A DNA stretch of 30,000 bases from Chrysomallon squamiferum (lineage: Eukaryota > Mollusca > Gastropoda > Neomphalida > Peltospiridae): NCBI GenBank assembly GCA_012295275.1, contig CM022668.1, forward strand, positions 9,100,041 to 9,130,040, written 5' to 3'. Under the pieces are notes generated by a model. It did not search any database. It was given only the letters and a program-made list of their open reading frames with translations, and was not told the origin of the DNA. Shown here in pieces: positions 1 to 10,078 of this stretch. A program made the translations under genes and the position numbers. Position 1 is the stretch's first letter. Each line of letters starts with the position of its first letter.

Positions 1-102
1 GCACAAAGACACACACACACACAAAAACACAGATAAACACAGATGCAACAACACACACATAATACACACACATATGCACAGACACACACACACAACCTTT
101 TT
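1..102. repeat. Degenerate (CA)n microsatellite
   Basis: ACACAC runs are broken by AGA, ATA and TGCA. The array continues to the left edge of the window, so its full length is unknown. Confidence 0.9.
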
Positions 103-631
103 TAAATTTATATTTACCTACACTCTCTAAAAAAAAAAAAAATAAATTAAGAAAAAAATAAATAAAAATAAATAAATAAAAACAAAAAAATAAAAATATC
201 TATTAGAGTTTTCACCTTATTTACTCATTTCGATCTTTATTAATTATTATTATTTTTTTTTTTTTAAATGTCTCTTCAAAACAAATTATTTCATCAGGTA
301 TCAACACCTACACAGACTGAGCAGCAAATTCTGTTTTTTTTTTTTCATGAAGTTCTAAACCAAACATTAGGGAATCCTGTGATAAAGTTGTAATGGAAAA
401 AAACACAGTTATTCACTTAATGCTGTTTGTTTCTTTCACTTACGTACCAAGATTTCTATTGATTACGAATTGGATTTGCATTATTACACCATGTATGGTT
501 GGATATCTCTTGTACTGCACCCTAGGTGTTCATCTGATTTAAGTTTTCCACTGAAAGTTGATCAATTATTTCACCAATAAAAATATTTGTGTAGTTGTAT
601 TTAGAATGTATGGATGGATAAGTGATTGTTA
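103..631. other. AT-rich sequence without a gene
   Basis: A-rich (AAATA) sequence at about 128-200 is followed by AT-rich unique DNA with T runs at 250-265 and 331-346. No splice-bounded or conserved-looking open frame is seen. Confidence 0.6.
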
Positions 632-871
632 TTTAATTTTTTTTTTTTTTTTTTTTTTTTCCTGTTCTCAATATTTTTTTTTTTTTTTTTTTTTTTTGTG
701 GGTTTGGTATTGTTGTGTTTTTTTTCTTTTTTCTTTTTCAATTAATATTTATTTATTTATTTATTTGTTTGTTTGTTTGTTTGTTTGTTTGTTTGTTTGT
801 TTGTTTGTTTGTTTGTTTGTTTGTTTGTTTGTTTGTTTGTTTGTTTGTTTGTTTATTTTTTTTTTTTTTTA
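632..871. repeat. Poly-T tracts, then (TTTA)n and (GTTT)22
   Basis: Two long T runs (about 637-660 and 674-697) lead into TTTA repeats (747-766) and an uninterrupted run of 22 GTTT units (767-854), followed by another T run. The open frame across it (rows of F and CLFV) is only the repeat translated. Confidence 0.95.
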
Positions 872-933
872 AATAAATTCTTTTTTAAATAATTTATAAA
901 AAGTAATTTGAACTTCTATAATCTTATATTCCC

Positions 934-934
<1 letters not shown>

Positions 935-974
<40 letters not shown>

Positions 975-1080
975 TAAATATATATATACACATAACAGGG
1001 ATATAACAGGGATAATACAACAATAACATTAACATTAACAATAATAATAACAATAACAACAACAACCACCAAAGCAACAT
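935..1080. repeat. (TG)n followed by AAC/AAT-rich repeat
   Basis: A nearly pure TG run lies at 935-970, then a short TA run, then a purine-rich AAC/AAT trinucleotide-like strip (about 1016-1075). The frames reading THTHTH or LLLL are artefacts of it. Confidence 0.9.
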
Positions 1081-1330
1081 CAACAAAACTAAATAAAACA
1101 AATACAAACAAACAATAGTACCTCCGACATTCAATATCTCCATTAGTACGAAAATGCACTACGGCGTTATTAAAACTGATATTAACACAGTGTAAAACAG
1201 AAACACATTTACAAGGTGCTGTGATCTCTGTGAAGTAGATGTTACCTGAGTCACAAACACCTGATCAGCCCATTTATCCCACTACAGCAGCCACAGTCAG
1301 CTTTAACCCAGATCTAATGGTCATTAAAGA
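1081..1330. other. Unique sequence, no gene seen
   Basis: Mixed-composition DNA that includes TACCTGAGTC and CACCTGATC. It has no open frame worth calling. Confidence 0.5.
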
Positions 1331-1486
1331 GACAGGATGAAAAAATTATATTCTCTAACAAAATAAATGTTTGTGAAAGATTTTTTTCAATAATTCTTCA
1401 GGTCTGACGGTTGTTGAAGAGAGAGAGAGAGTATGGAAATATATTTTCTGATAAAATAAATGTTTATGATAGATTTTTTTTCAATA
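1331..1486 (+). repeat. Diverged direct repeat of about 60 bases
   Basis: The segment around 1339-1392 (ATTCTCTAACAAAATAAATG, then TTTGTGAAAGATTTTTTTCA) recurs at about 1436-1486 with a few changes. The two copies are about 95 bases apart, separated by a short GA run. Confidence 0.65.
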
Positions 1487-1487
1487 T

Positions 1488-1770
1488 GTGAGTGTATGTG
1501 GTTATGTATGTGTGTATAGGAATGTGTGTGTACATGTGTATGAGTTTATGTGTGTGTATAGGAATGTGTGTGTGTTTATGTGTAGGAGTTTATTTATGTG
1601 TGTCCATATGTATGTATTTCGTGTGTGTATTGTATATGTATGTATGTGAATGTGTATGTTTTATATGTGTATGTGTGTATCTGTATACTTATGTGTGTGT
1701 GTGTGTGTGATATGTGTGTGTTTTTTGTGTTTATATGTGTTTGTCTGTCTGTGTGTATTTGTTTGAATAT
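1488..1770. repeat. TG/TATG-rich degenerate microsatellite
   Basis: About 280 bases of TGTG mixed with TATG and TGTA units. Long open frames in two phases read as V, C, Y and M strings and are repeat artefacts. Confidence 0.9.
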
Positions 1771-1840
1771 GACAATACAATACCCACTCTTTCACAATCA
1801 CAAATATACAAACAAATATACTGGAGATGTTAACAAACTA

Positions 1841-1945
1841 ACACACACACAGTCCACACACACACACAGATATACACAAATATATAGATACACAGATACA
1901 CATCCAAAAACACACACACAGAAACACAGACAGACAGACAGACAA
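1841..1945. repeat. (CA)n/(CAGA)n microsatellite
   Basis: CACACA with ATA and GATA interruptions ends in five ACAG-type units (1927-1943). It lies opposite in strand sense to the TG array just upstream, so the two could pair in single strands. Confidence 0.9.
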
Positions 1946-2005
1946 GAATCATCAACAGGTATAAGTAAAGAAGAATTTCGTGACCAGTTCACTACATTCC
2001 TGTGA

Positions 2006-2280
2006 GTGACTCAACACAGTGTTTACGTACACCTTGTCTGTGTTTACCTAAATGTTTACGCACAACAGATTTCACAGCCCACCCAGGGTCTCCTATAGAA
2101 GTATTAACAATTGGTTGAAATGTGATTTATTAACGAAATATGACATACAGGTGATTAATTCATCGTTAATGCACAGGTAACATATAGGTATCACGATTGA
2201 AAATAACGCACAGACAAGTGGTAAGTAAAACATAGGTAATTCAAATACCTAACAGGTAAAGAAAAACAATTTTTAATACA
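2006..2280. other. Unique AT-rich stretch with several AGGTA motifs
   Basis: No gene. CAGGTG, CAGGTA, TAGGTA and TACCT motifs recur at 2149-2265, as in the 20.4-23.2 kb tract. Confidence 0.5.
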
Positions 2281-2285
2281 TATAC

Positions 2286-2286
<1 letters not shown>

Positions 2287-2325
<39 letters not shown>

Positions 2326-2357
2326 GTATGTATGTATGTCTGTGTGTGTGTGTGTGT
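2287..2357. repeat. Compound (CA)n(TA)n(TGTA)n(TG)n microsatellite
   Basis: Four simple repeats are joined end to end: CA (2287-2311), TA (about 2312-2325), ATGT (2325-2340) and TG (2341-2357). Confidence 0.95.
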
Positions 2358-2459
2358 TTAAATGGATGTCAAGAAATTAAGAGAAAAATAAAGATAAGCA
2401 TTACTTTATTGCATTACAATAATTATTCTCAATATATTATGGCTATATTAAAAAAAAGC

Positions 2460-2960
2460 AATTTTTTTCCTAATCGTTTCCCTCCAAACCCAATTTCTAT
2501 TAACATTCTTAATTTACAAAATGTCAATTCACAACTGAACCTATCAATTTCTGTAAAAGTTTCACAATTTGTATTTGAATTCTTAATTTCGCAAATGTCA
2601 ATACTCAAATTCTGTTTAGCAATTTTCATAAAGTTAAATCCCAGTTTTTATCAGAATTTCTATATTAACAAATATCAATATCTTAATTCCGTGTAACAAT
2701 TTACATGAAGTTTCACTGCAGTTCAGAATTGTTTTTATTTACCAAAAATTTCAGTACCCAAATTTCATTTAACTATTTTTATAAGTTTTATTCCAAAATG
2801 TCATATCTTAAACATATCTAACAACTGTTATATAAGTTTAATTCAAATTTGTTTTTTAATTGCTACATTAACCAAAATGTCACATCTTAAACAAATCTAA
2901 CAATTTCCATACAAGTTTCACTCCAATCCAGTTTGTATCGCAACTTGTACAGAAAATCCA
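2460..2960 (+). repeat. Decayed tandem repeat, about 60-80 bases per unit
   Basis: The phrases AAAATGTCA, then TCTTAA, then CAATTT, then ATAAGTTTCACTCCAA recur in order about six times with heavy divergence. The clearest copies start near 2517, 2593, 2797 and 2874. The open frame at 2328-2696 on the plus strand is fortuitous. Confidence 0.65.
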
Positions 2961-3326
2961 ACACAAAAAAAAACTGCATATTAGTCGCACACTTCTCATT
3001 GTCACCTGCGATTACCTGTCGTTTAGGCTGATTAGCACTGCTTTGCACGTTCCATTCTCTCCCGTCACAATACCTGCATACTTGTTGATATCAATCGATT
3101 CTCTATTGATCCCCACATCAACGCGCTATCAATCAATTCTGACACAGACGTGGAGTCGTAAAGTCATTTAGCAACATCGCGTCTGACAACAGCAACATGG
3201 TAACACTGATGACTGAGTCAACAGCATTGACATTTCGGAACATTTGGGATCTGAAGAAATGTCATGTCTGATAACAACAGCATCCACGACAATGCAGTGC
3301 TGATGTGTACAACCACACATCCTCAA
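2961..3326. other. Unique, somewhat GC-richer spacer
   Basis: Mixed composition with several CpGs (for example ACGCGC at 3121-3126). No frame with exon-like borders was found on either strand. Confidence 0.5.
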
Positions 3327-3327
3327 T

Positions 3328-3805
3328 ACACACACACACACACATACACACATATATACACACATATATACACACACATATATATATACACACACACACA
3401 TATATATACATACACATATATACACACATATATATATACACACACATATATATATACACACATATATATATACACACACATATATATATACATACACACA
3501 CACACATATATATACATACACATATATACACACATATATATACATACACACACACACACATATACACACATATATACACACACATATATATATACACACA
3601 CATATATATACATACACACATATATACACACATATATACACACACATATATATATACACACACATATATATACATACACATATATATATACACACATATA
3701 TATACATACACACACACACATATATATACATACACACACACACTCACATATATATATTTATACACACACACGCACATACACTGACACATACACATATATA
3801 CAGTG
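3328..3805. repeat. Long compound (CA)n/(TA)n array
   Basis: About 470 bases of alternating ACACAC and ATATAT blocks. Stop codons are rare, so frames on both strands stay open for up to 190 codons (YIHTHI or ICVCIY strings). None is a gene. Confidence 0.97.
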
Positions 3806-4110
3806 ATATACATGTGTGTGTCTGTGTGTATATGATTTTTCTATAAGCGTTCATATTTTGAAACTATGATTAAGAACTGCTAAAACCCAAGTTCATTCTA
3901 ATTTAAACTTGAATACTGGTAAGAACCACATCATGTTGACAACTATTCTTGAAACTGTAAGCCAACATAAGAACACAATTTACTAAACAAAGGATATTTT
4001 TTTTTTTTTTTTTTTCAACTACTGTTGTTCAAACCCAGGATACCAAATTTTGTATAAATTAGGAATGACTGTACATCTGAAACAATATGAAGTGGTCAAA
4101 TGCAACAACA
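3806..4110. other. Unique AT-rich sequence, no gene seen
   Basis: Holds a T run of about 20 at 3997-4015. Nothing else is recognisable. Confidence 0.5.
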
Positions 4111-4112
4111 TT

Positions 4113-4370
4113 ATCTACTACTACTACTACTACTACTACTGCTACTGCTACAACTACTACTACTACTACTACTACAACTACTACTACTACTACTACTACT
4201 GCTACTACTACTACTACTATAGTTGGAACAACATTAATTACTAATACGACTTCAACAATTAATATACTACTACAATTACCATCAAAAAAAATTCTGGTTT
4301 TGCTATTATTACAACTACAACATACTGCTACTGAACAACAACAACTACTCCTACTACTACTACAATGATC
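4113..4370. repeat. (ACT)n trinucleotide microsatellite
   Basis: A near-pure ACT array with GCT and ACA interruptions lies at 4116-4220. A looser copy (ACAACTACT) follows at about 4309-4364. Frames reading poly-T, poly-Y or poly-L are artefacts. Confidence 0.95.
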
Positions 4371-4585
4371 TGAAATATTATTTTATAGTGTATTTATAGG
4401 TATTTAATTTAATTTTTGTTAAATAATAATAAAAACCATGGAAAAAGAAACAAAAGAAAGAGAAAATAAAAACAATGTACAACAAAGAACGACGTCAGTG
4501 TATCAATGTAATACATTAAAACAACTTTGTAATGACAGAATTATCTTCTCTTTACTCTTTCTTTCCTTTGGGAGTTATGGAACCA

Positions 4586-4600
4586 GTCGCCCCTGGCAAC
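4586..4600. promoter_or_regulatory. X-box-like (RFX) motif
   Basis: GTCGCC, a three-base spacer CCT, then GGCAAC match the RFX X-box pattern GTNRCC-N(0-3)-RGYAAC. It stands alone in AT-rich DNA with no promoter nearby, so function is doubtful. Confidence 0.2.
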
Positions 4601-4649
4601 AGACTATAGCCATAAAGAAAATTGAAAATTTAATAACTTAATGAAATAG

Positions 4650-4716
4650 CTCTCTCTTGCTCTCTCTCTCTCTAACTCTCTCTGTCTTGCTCTCTCTAAC
4701 TCTCTGCATGTATGTA

Positions 4717-4754
<38 letters not shown>

Positions 4755-4765
4755 AATATATATAT
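4650..4765. repeat. (CT)n, (TG)n, (TA)n compound microsatellite
   Basis: CTCTCT blocks with TAACT and TTGCT interruptions (4651-4705) are followed by ATGT, TG (4719-4734) and TA runs. Confidence 0.9.
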
Positions 4766-5335
4766 GAGTCTTGGAAATATAAGTGTTATTAAAAATGATA
4801 TATAAAGATACTGAAAGAAAATGATTCTGTAATATAATGCTTTAATAACAACTTAAGAACAATGTAAAATTGTTTTATGAAATAATAATAAAAACAAGAG
4901 AACTGCATATAATAAAGGACTCCACTGATTAACTTGAAAGTATTGGGGTGGGGGGAGGGACATTTCTTGAAAGAAGCAGTTAAAATAACATTCAGGTTTT
5001 GGAAGAAGATAAAACTGCAATATTAAGATGAAAATATTAGCCATGAAAGATTATGATCTCATAACTGACATAATGTATGCTTGAATACAGAACATTATAT
5101 TGGCTAATATTATGAATATCTTGAACATCAAAAAACAGTGTCATCAGAAAACAAAATTAAACAAAATCTTGAAAGTAACAGTTTTGAAAAGATGAGAGTT
5201 CCGTCATAGAAATCAGCTGAAAAAGTGAAACAAAATGAATTTTGTTGAAAACAAAATATACAGTATTAAATTGATTTTGTTAACCTTGAAAGATCTTGTC
5301 ACATGACAAATGTGCAGTGTTTTCGTAATGTTTTT
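4766..5335. other. AT-rich unique sequence, no gene seen
   Basis: The word CTTGAAAG or a near variant recurs (4933, 4967, 5170, 5285), which may be the trace of an old tandem repeat. A G-rich strip sits at 4945-4959. No coding signal. Confidence 0.5.
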
Positions 5336-5800
5336 TTAATGATTTTTTTTTTTTTTTTTTTAAATCTATAACTTGTATTAACAAGACTTGTACATAAAAT
5401 GTATTCTTTCTTTGTCCTTATTTGTATATTTTTTATTTTATTTTATTTTTTCTATTTATTTACTTATTTACCTTTGAAGTTCTTAAAAATCAGTGACTTA
5501 TTATATATATTAAGAAATCTTACAATCATCAATACTTTAATCTGTAAACATAATGTATAAAAAAAATACAATGCTTTCTTTTTGTTATTTATGTACATGT
5601 TTTCTTGTTTTAATTATTTTTGTTTGTTTGTGTATTTGTTTGTTTTGGAGTGGGGTTTTTTTTTGTTGTTTTATTTATTTACTTTTGAAGGTTTTTCGTT
5701 TGTTTGTTTTTGGCATTTTTTTTTTTTGTTTTAATTATTATTATTATTATTATTATTATTATTTTTAAATCTGTTATTGTTATTTAACAAGACTCAAAGC
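5336..5800. repeat. T-rich region with poly-T and (ATT)n
   Basis: A T run of about 20 lies near 5343-5361, TTTTA and TTTG units at 5430-5720, and (ATT)n at 5737-5762. The frame starting at 5553 is F/C/L-rich only because of this composition. Confidence 0.85.
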
Positions 5801-6098
5801 TGTTGATAGTTTAATCCGAATGTGTCGCACAAAATCCCTGACATCAATTATGAAGCACATCGGCATACCCTGCTGTGTGCACATCGTCTGCGATCACTGG
5901 TGAACATCACATCACTACAGATAACCTGTCACATCAAAGATAACACTAATCTCATCACCGCTATCGTCATCATCGTCAACGACATCAGAGAAATGAAAAG
6001 AATTATAATTCAATGGAACGTCACACACAGAGAAAGACAAATGGAAATGAAGACATTTTAATTTTTTTTAATTTTAATCTTTGGTTCTGATGTCATAC
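5801..6098. other. Unique sequence, no convincing gene
   Basis: A 79-codon frame from 5822 has mixed composition but no initiator context, no splice borders and no recognisable motif, so I do not call it. Confidence 0.5.
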
Positions 6099-6692
6099 AT
6101 AGTTGAACTTAACTGGGGTATGTGATATTATATATATATATATCTAGTTAAACTTCACTTAGGTATGTGACATTATATATAGTATATATCTAGTTAAATT
6201 TCACTGAGGTGACATGATACATATAGTATATATCTAGTTAAATTTCACTGAGGTATGTGACATTATATATAGTATATATCTAGTTGAACTTAACTGGGGT
6301 ATGTGATATTATATATAGTATATATCTGGTTAAATTTCACTGGGGTATGTGATATTATATATAGTATATATCTGGTTAAACTTCACTGGGGTATGTGACA
6401 TTATATATATAGTATATATCTAGTTAAATTTCACTGGGGTATGTGACATTATATATAGTATATATCTAGTTAAATTTCACTGGGGTATGTGATATTATAT
6501 ATAGTATATATCTAGTTAAATTTCACTGGGGTATGTGATATTATATATAGTATATATCTAGTTAAATTTCACTATATTATATATAGTATATATCTAGTTA
6601 AATTTCACTGGGGTATGTGATATTATATATAGTATATATCTAGTTAAACTCACTGGGGTATGTGATATTATATATAGTATATATCTGGTTAT
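6099..6692 (+). repeat. 46-bp minisatellite, about 13 copies
   Basis: The unit is TAGTTAAATTTCACTGGGGT, then ATGTGATATTATATATAGTA, then TATATC (46 bases). The period is exact between 6421 and 6467. Some copies have a deletion (6562-6575 lacks GGGGTATGTG) or GAACTTAACTG variants at 6104 and 6283. The TATATAGTATATAT core is nearly self-complementary. Confidence 0.97.
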
Positions 6693-7040
6693 GAATTATT
6701 AGGATAACTATAGAAAAAAAACAGCTGTCCTTAATGAAATACAGAAAAAAACTGGAAGAAATGTTTTTTAATATACATTTTAATTTATATATATATATAG
6801 GCAAGTACGTGTGGAAAAAATAACATCAAATATATAACTAAGAACCACTGAATTAAATGCTGTCATATCTATTATAAAAGAATCACTGGTATATATGATA
6901 TCTTGTGTATGGCTGTACACCTCTGGAATGTATGTTATTAGCTGTATAATTAAGGACTGTTAGAATATAAGACGTCATACATATAGTTATAGAAACCACT
7001 GTAGATATTTAAAGATATTTGTATCATGAATGTAGTTAAA
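6693..7040. other. AT-rich spacer, no gene seen
   Basis: Unique-looking sequence, perhaps with faint traces of a repeat (AACCACTG and AATCACTGG). No coding signal. Confidence 0.45.
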
Positions 7041-7044
7041 GATG

Positions 7045-7126
<82 letters not shown>

Positions 7127-7244
7127 GTATGTATGTATGTATGGTTATATATATATATATATGTTTTTGTGTGTGTGTGTGTGTGTGTGTATACATATGT
7201 ATATATAATCTGTATATATCTTTCTCTCTGTATGTCTGTGTGTA

Positions 7245-7300
<56 letters not shown>

Positions 7301-7308
7301 TGTATGTG
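7045..7308. repeat. Compound microsatellite (GTCT)n(TA)n(CA)n(TA)n(TG)n
   Basis: Successive blocks are TCTG (7047-7078), TA, CA (7091-7110), TA, ATGT, TA, TG (7169-7190) and a second TG run of about 50 bases (7249-7300). Frames on both strands here are artefacts. Confidence 0.97.
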
Positions 7309-7700
7309 TGAAAGTAAAATGTTTGTTCTAACCACTATTAGGCTGATAACAGTCACCGTTTTGTTTGTTTAACAAAACATCTACTACAGCATGTTGATAT
7401 TAGCCAGTCAGATGTGTTCTAATCAATATATTGCATATCTGGTAGGTAGTAAAATATTTGTTCCCAGCATGGACAACTTCCAGTTTAATTAAATTCTCTT
7501 GTTTTCTATTAATATGTGTGCAGCTTGAAAAAGTTAATCATAAAATAGAATGACAACATTTTGTCTTTTCTCCCCTACCCCCAAACCACCCCCCCCCCCG
7601 CTCTTATATTCTGCAGCAGTAAAGTTTTCATGTGCAAAAATAAAGCAGATGTCTATTTATTTTTAATTTTAGGTTTTTTTTGTTCATTTGTTTATATGTA
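7309..7700. other. Unique spacer with a short C run
   Basis: No gene. A C run of about ten lies at 7590-7599. Confidence 0.5.
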
Positions 7701-7704
7701 AATT

Positions 7705-7714
7705 TATTTTTATT

Positions 7715-7745
<31 letters not shown>

Positions 7746-7846
7746 TCTATATAAGCATTTGTTTTTTGTTTGTTTATTCATTCTCATTCATTCATTCATT
7801 CATTTATGAAATTGTTTTTTAACTTATTTATTTATTTATTCATATT
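7705..7846. repeat. (ATTT)n and (CATT)n microsatellite
   Basis: ATTT units (about 7705-7745), CATT units (about 7778-7804) and again ATTT units (7824-7841). Confidence 0.9.
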
Positions 7847-8015
7847 AAGGAATATTAAACCAAATACATCTGACAAAACTGCACTAAACCGTTCTGTATC
7901 CATGAAACTAAACGACAAGTATAAAAGCAATTCTTTTTTTTTTAAAACAAAAATCTTTTGTTTTTCAAACAAGCCAAACACATTCAAATTCTTCGTCTCC
8001 ATAACACCGTAAACA

Positions 8016-8051
8016 CCCTCCCCCCTCAGCCTCCCCCTGCCCCTGCCCCCC
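8016..8051 (-). other. C-rich tract; potential G-quadruplex on the minus strand
   Basis: C runs at 8016-8018, 8020-8025, 8033-8037, 8040-8043 and 8046-8051 give at least four G runs with short loops on the minus strand. Confidence 0.6.
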
Positions 8052-8089
8052 TAAAACAGCCCCCTGGGTGTAATTGAAGCTTATCCCAT

Positions 8090-8286
8090 TCAAGACCCCT
8101 GGTAGATAATATCACTGTCAGTTTATTTCAAAAGCCTGTAGATAGGCCTCTCTCTCTCTCTCTGCATGGATTTTCACTGGGACATTTCACGCTCGACTGG
8201 GTCAGAAGAAGGTCTCGGGCCACACGGTCACTGGAAGGTCAAGGGATTTTCGGACAACAAGTGGTCAGCCATCATTAAGTTATTAC

Positions 8287-8319
<33 letters not shown>
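8090..8319 (+). other. GC-richer segment ending in A30; possible retroposed sequence
   Basis: About 130 bases of GC-richer DNA (8160-8285) with a short CT repeat at its left run directly into 30 uninterrupted A residues (8290-8319). A 3' poly-A tail is the usual mark of a LINE-mobilised insert. I see no clear target-site duplication and recognise no element. A 41-codon frame from ATG 8166 is not convincing. Confidence 0.35.
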
Positions 8320-8321
<2 letters not shown>

Positions 8322-8400
8322 GGGACAGGACAAATGATATGGCTAAGCAAACACCTAATTGTCTTGTTATAAACAGACCCAGAACGGTTTTGTACTTACA

Positions 8401-8445
8401 GGGGGGCTGGCTGGTTGGGTGCGGTGGGTGGGTGGGAAATGGGGG
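8401..8445 (+). other. G-rich tract; potential G-quadruplex on the plus strand
   Basis: G runs at 8417-8419, 8426-8428, 8430-8432, 8434-8436 and 8441-8445, separated by loops of 6, 1, 1 and 4 bases, fit the standard G3+N1-7 pattern. Confidence 0.65.
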
Positions 8446-8559
8446 AGGGAGATTCTGTGCTCATTTCTACCTGTCTGACACAAATTTTTTTTTTTAAATA
8501 AATCTTTAAAGTACCTCACATTAAAAAACATTTAAATGAAATAAATGACAGAAAGAAAA

Positions 8560-8632
8560 AGATGAAATGAAATGAATGAATGAATGTTTGAATGAAATGA
8601 ATGAATGAATGAATGAATGAATGAATGAACAT
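8560..8632. repeat. (AATG)n microsatellite
   Basis: AATGA and AATG units include about nine uninterrupted copies at 8596-8629. Confidence 0.93.
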
Positions 8633-8639
8633 AATACAG

Positions 8640-9193
8640 TTTCATAGTTTCTAGTATTTCGTGGTATTAACTGAACTCATTAAATTGGTTAAAAAGAAAT
8701 CCAAAACTGAAGAAATTTATTTATTGTTACTATTATTAATTTGTAACCATAGCAGTAATAACTGTGTATATATTTTAAAATAATAAAAATAATAACAATC
8801 ATAATGTTAGTATTACTAATTTCTATTTAAAAAACAACAACAGATGCTATATAAGCTACAGACCAAAGTAATCTCAATACATAATATTATTAATCCATTT
8901 ATTTGATCCTTTCTTCATTATATATATTATTTTACTAATAAAGGATCAGAGCTTGTATTATCAACACCTGATCTTTAAAATTAGGATTAACAGAGCTTAT
9001 GAAGAAAATACAACACTAAACAGTTGAATAAACTCGATATGCCACGGTTATTTGATAATACAGAGACGTATTTCACACCTCCTTAATTAATACTAAGTCA
9101 ATAGTGTTTTTGTGTAAAAAGAAACTATAATGAAAACAGGAATGTATTTTGCAAATAAGATTAACACAAAATCATTACACGTAATCTTCATGC

Positions 9194-9195
<2 letters not shown>
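8640..9195. other. AT-rich sequence, no gene seen
   Basis: Unique, low-GC DNA. GGATCAGAGC and AACACCTGATC at 8943-8971 are unremarkable. Nothing is supportable. Confidence 0.5.
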
Positions 9196-9198
<3 letters not shown>

Positions 9199-9245
<47 letters not shown>

Positions 9246-9275
9246 CAGAGAGAGAGAAAGAGAAAAGAGAGAGAC
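9199..9275. repeat. (TG)n(AG)n compound microsatellite
   Basis: TG repeats at 9199-9235 run into GAGA repeats to about 9273. Confidence 0.95.
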
Positions 9276-9289
9276 AATACATATAAGTT

Positions 9290-9670
9290 CACACATACAC
9301 ACATATGCACAAATACATTCATAAACATATACACAATCTAGACATACACTTTAATATAATACATTTGTACATTGATAAACATTCATACACACACATGTAT
9401 ATGTATGTGCACACACACACATATACACATGCACAAATACACATATATAATATATATATACATATTTATGTAATACAGACATTTATTTGTATACTAATAC
9501 ACACACACACAAATATGTGCATACACATACACATTCACACATGCACAAATACACACATAATATATATATACACATTTATGTAATAGTTACATTTATTTGT
9601 ATACTGATAAACACACACATACACACACACACAAACATACACACACACACACACACAGACACACAATCTC
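9290..9670 (+). repeat. CA-rich tandem repeat, unit about 115 bases
   Basis: ACATTTRTNNATTGATAAAC-like starts recur at about 9361, 9479 and 9590. Each is followed by CA repeats, GCACAAATACACA, a TA run and ATTTATGTAATA. It ends in CA repeats (9610-9665). The frames here are repeat artefacts. Confidence 0.8.
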
Positions 9671-9852
9671 ATACACACAAAATAAAAATTACATTCTGTT
9701 CCCTTTATATTTTGCTAACTACATGAAATAACAGAAACACAGACAAAAACCTTGTTAACACACAAGAGTCAGCTGAAGTTTATGCCTCACCCCCAGGGAA
9801 ACGAGAGATTAAAACAAAATCTGACTTAAGATTAAAAAACTTCATGCATCAA

Positions 9853-9962
9853 CAGGTGAAGATAATTCCAGGTGAAGATAATTCAAGGTGAACGAAGATA
9901 ATTCAAGGTCAGGTGATCGCATTAAGAAATTACTACAGGTGAAGAATCTCAGGTGGGTTTCT
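9853..9962 (+). repeat. Short tandem repeat carrying CAGGTG E-boxes and GATAA
   Basis: AGGTGAAGATAATTC-type units occur about three times (9855-9905), followed by further CAGGTGATC, CAGGTGAAG and CAGGTGGG. At least five E-boxes of the CAGGTG type lie within about 110 bases. Confidence 0.7.
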
Positions 9963-10075
9963 GGGTAGGTTTAAAGTTCAAGTCCCCCTTCTGGCTCTAG
10001 TGCTGGCATCACTTTGACAGTGAGTGGCTAGGTTTAGGGTTCAATTCTTGTTACCGGTTATTGAACACAACAGGG
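9960..10075 (+). other. Possible tRNA-derived SINE fragment (B-box-like words)
   Basis: GTTCAAGTC (9976-9984) and GTTCAATTC (10039-10047) both fit the pol III B-box core GWTCRANNC. No clear A-box at the right distance and no tRNA fold were found, so this is weak. Confidence 0.2.
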
Positions 10076-10078
10076 ATC

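Noticed and set aside
2328-2696. 122-codon frame without homopolymers
   Set aside because: It runs through a decayed tandem repeat, and its start lies in a TG microsatellite.
3168-3813. Overlapping open frames of up to about 190 codons on both strands
   Set aside because: They are translations of a CA/TA array, which lacks stop codons in most frames. The peptides are only I, Y, V, C, M, H and T strings.
5822-6061. 79-codon frame with mixed amino-acid composition
   Set aside because: It lacks exon borders, a family match and a convincing start context, and the length is not surprising for 30 kb searched in six frames.
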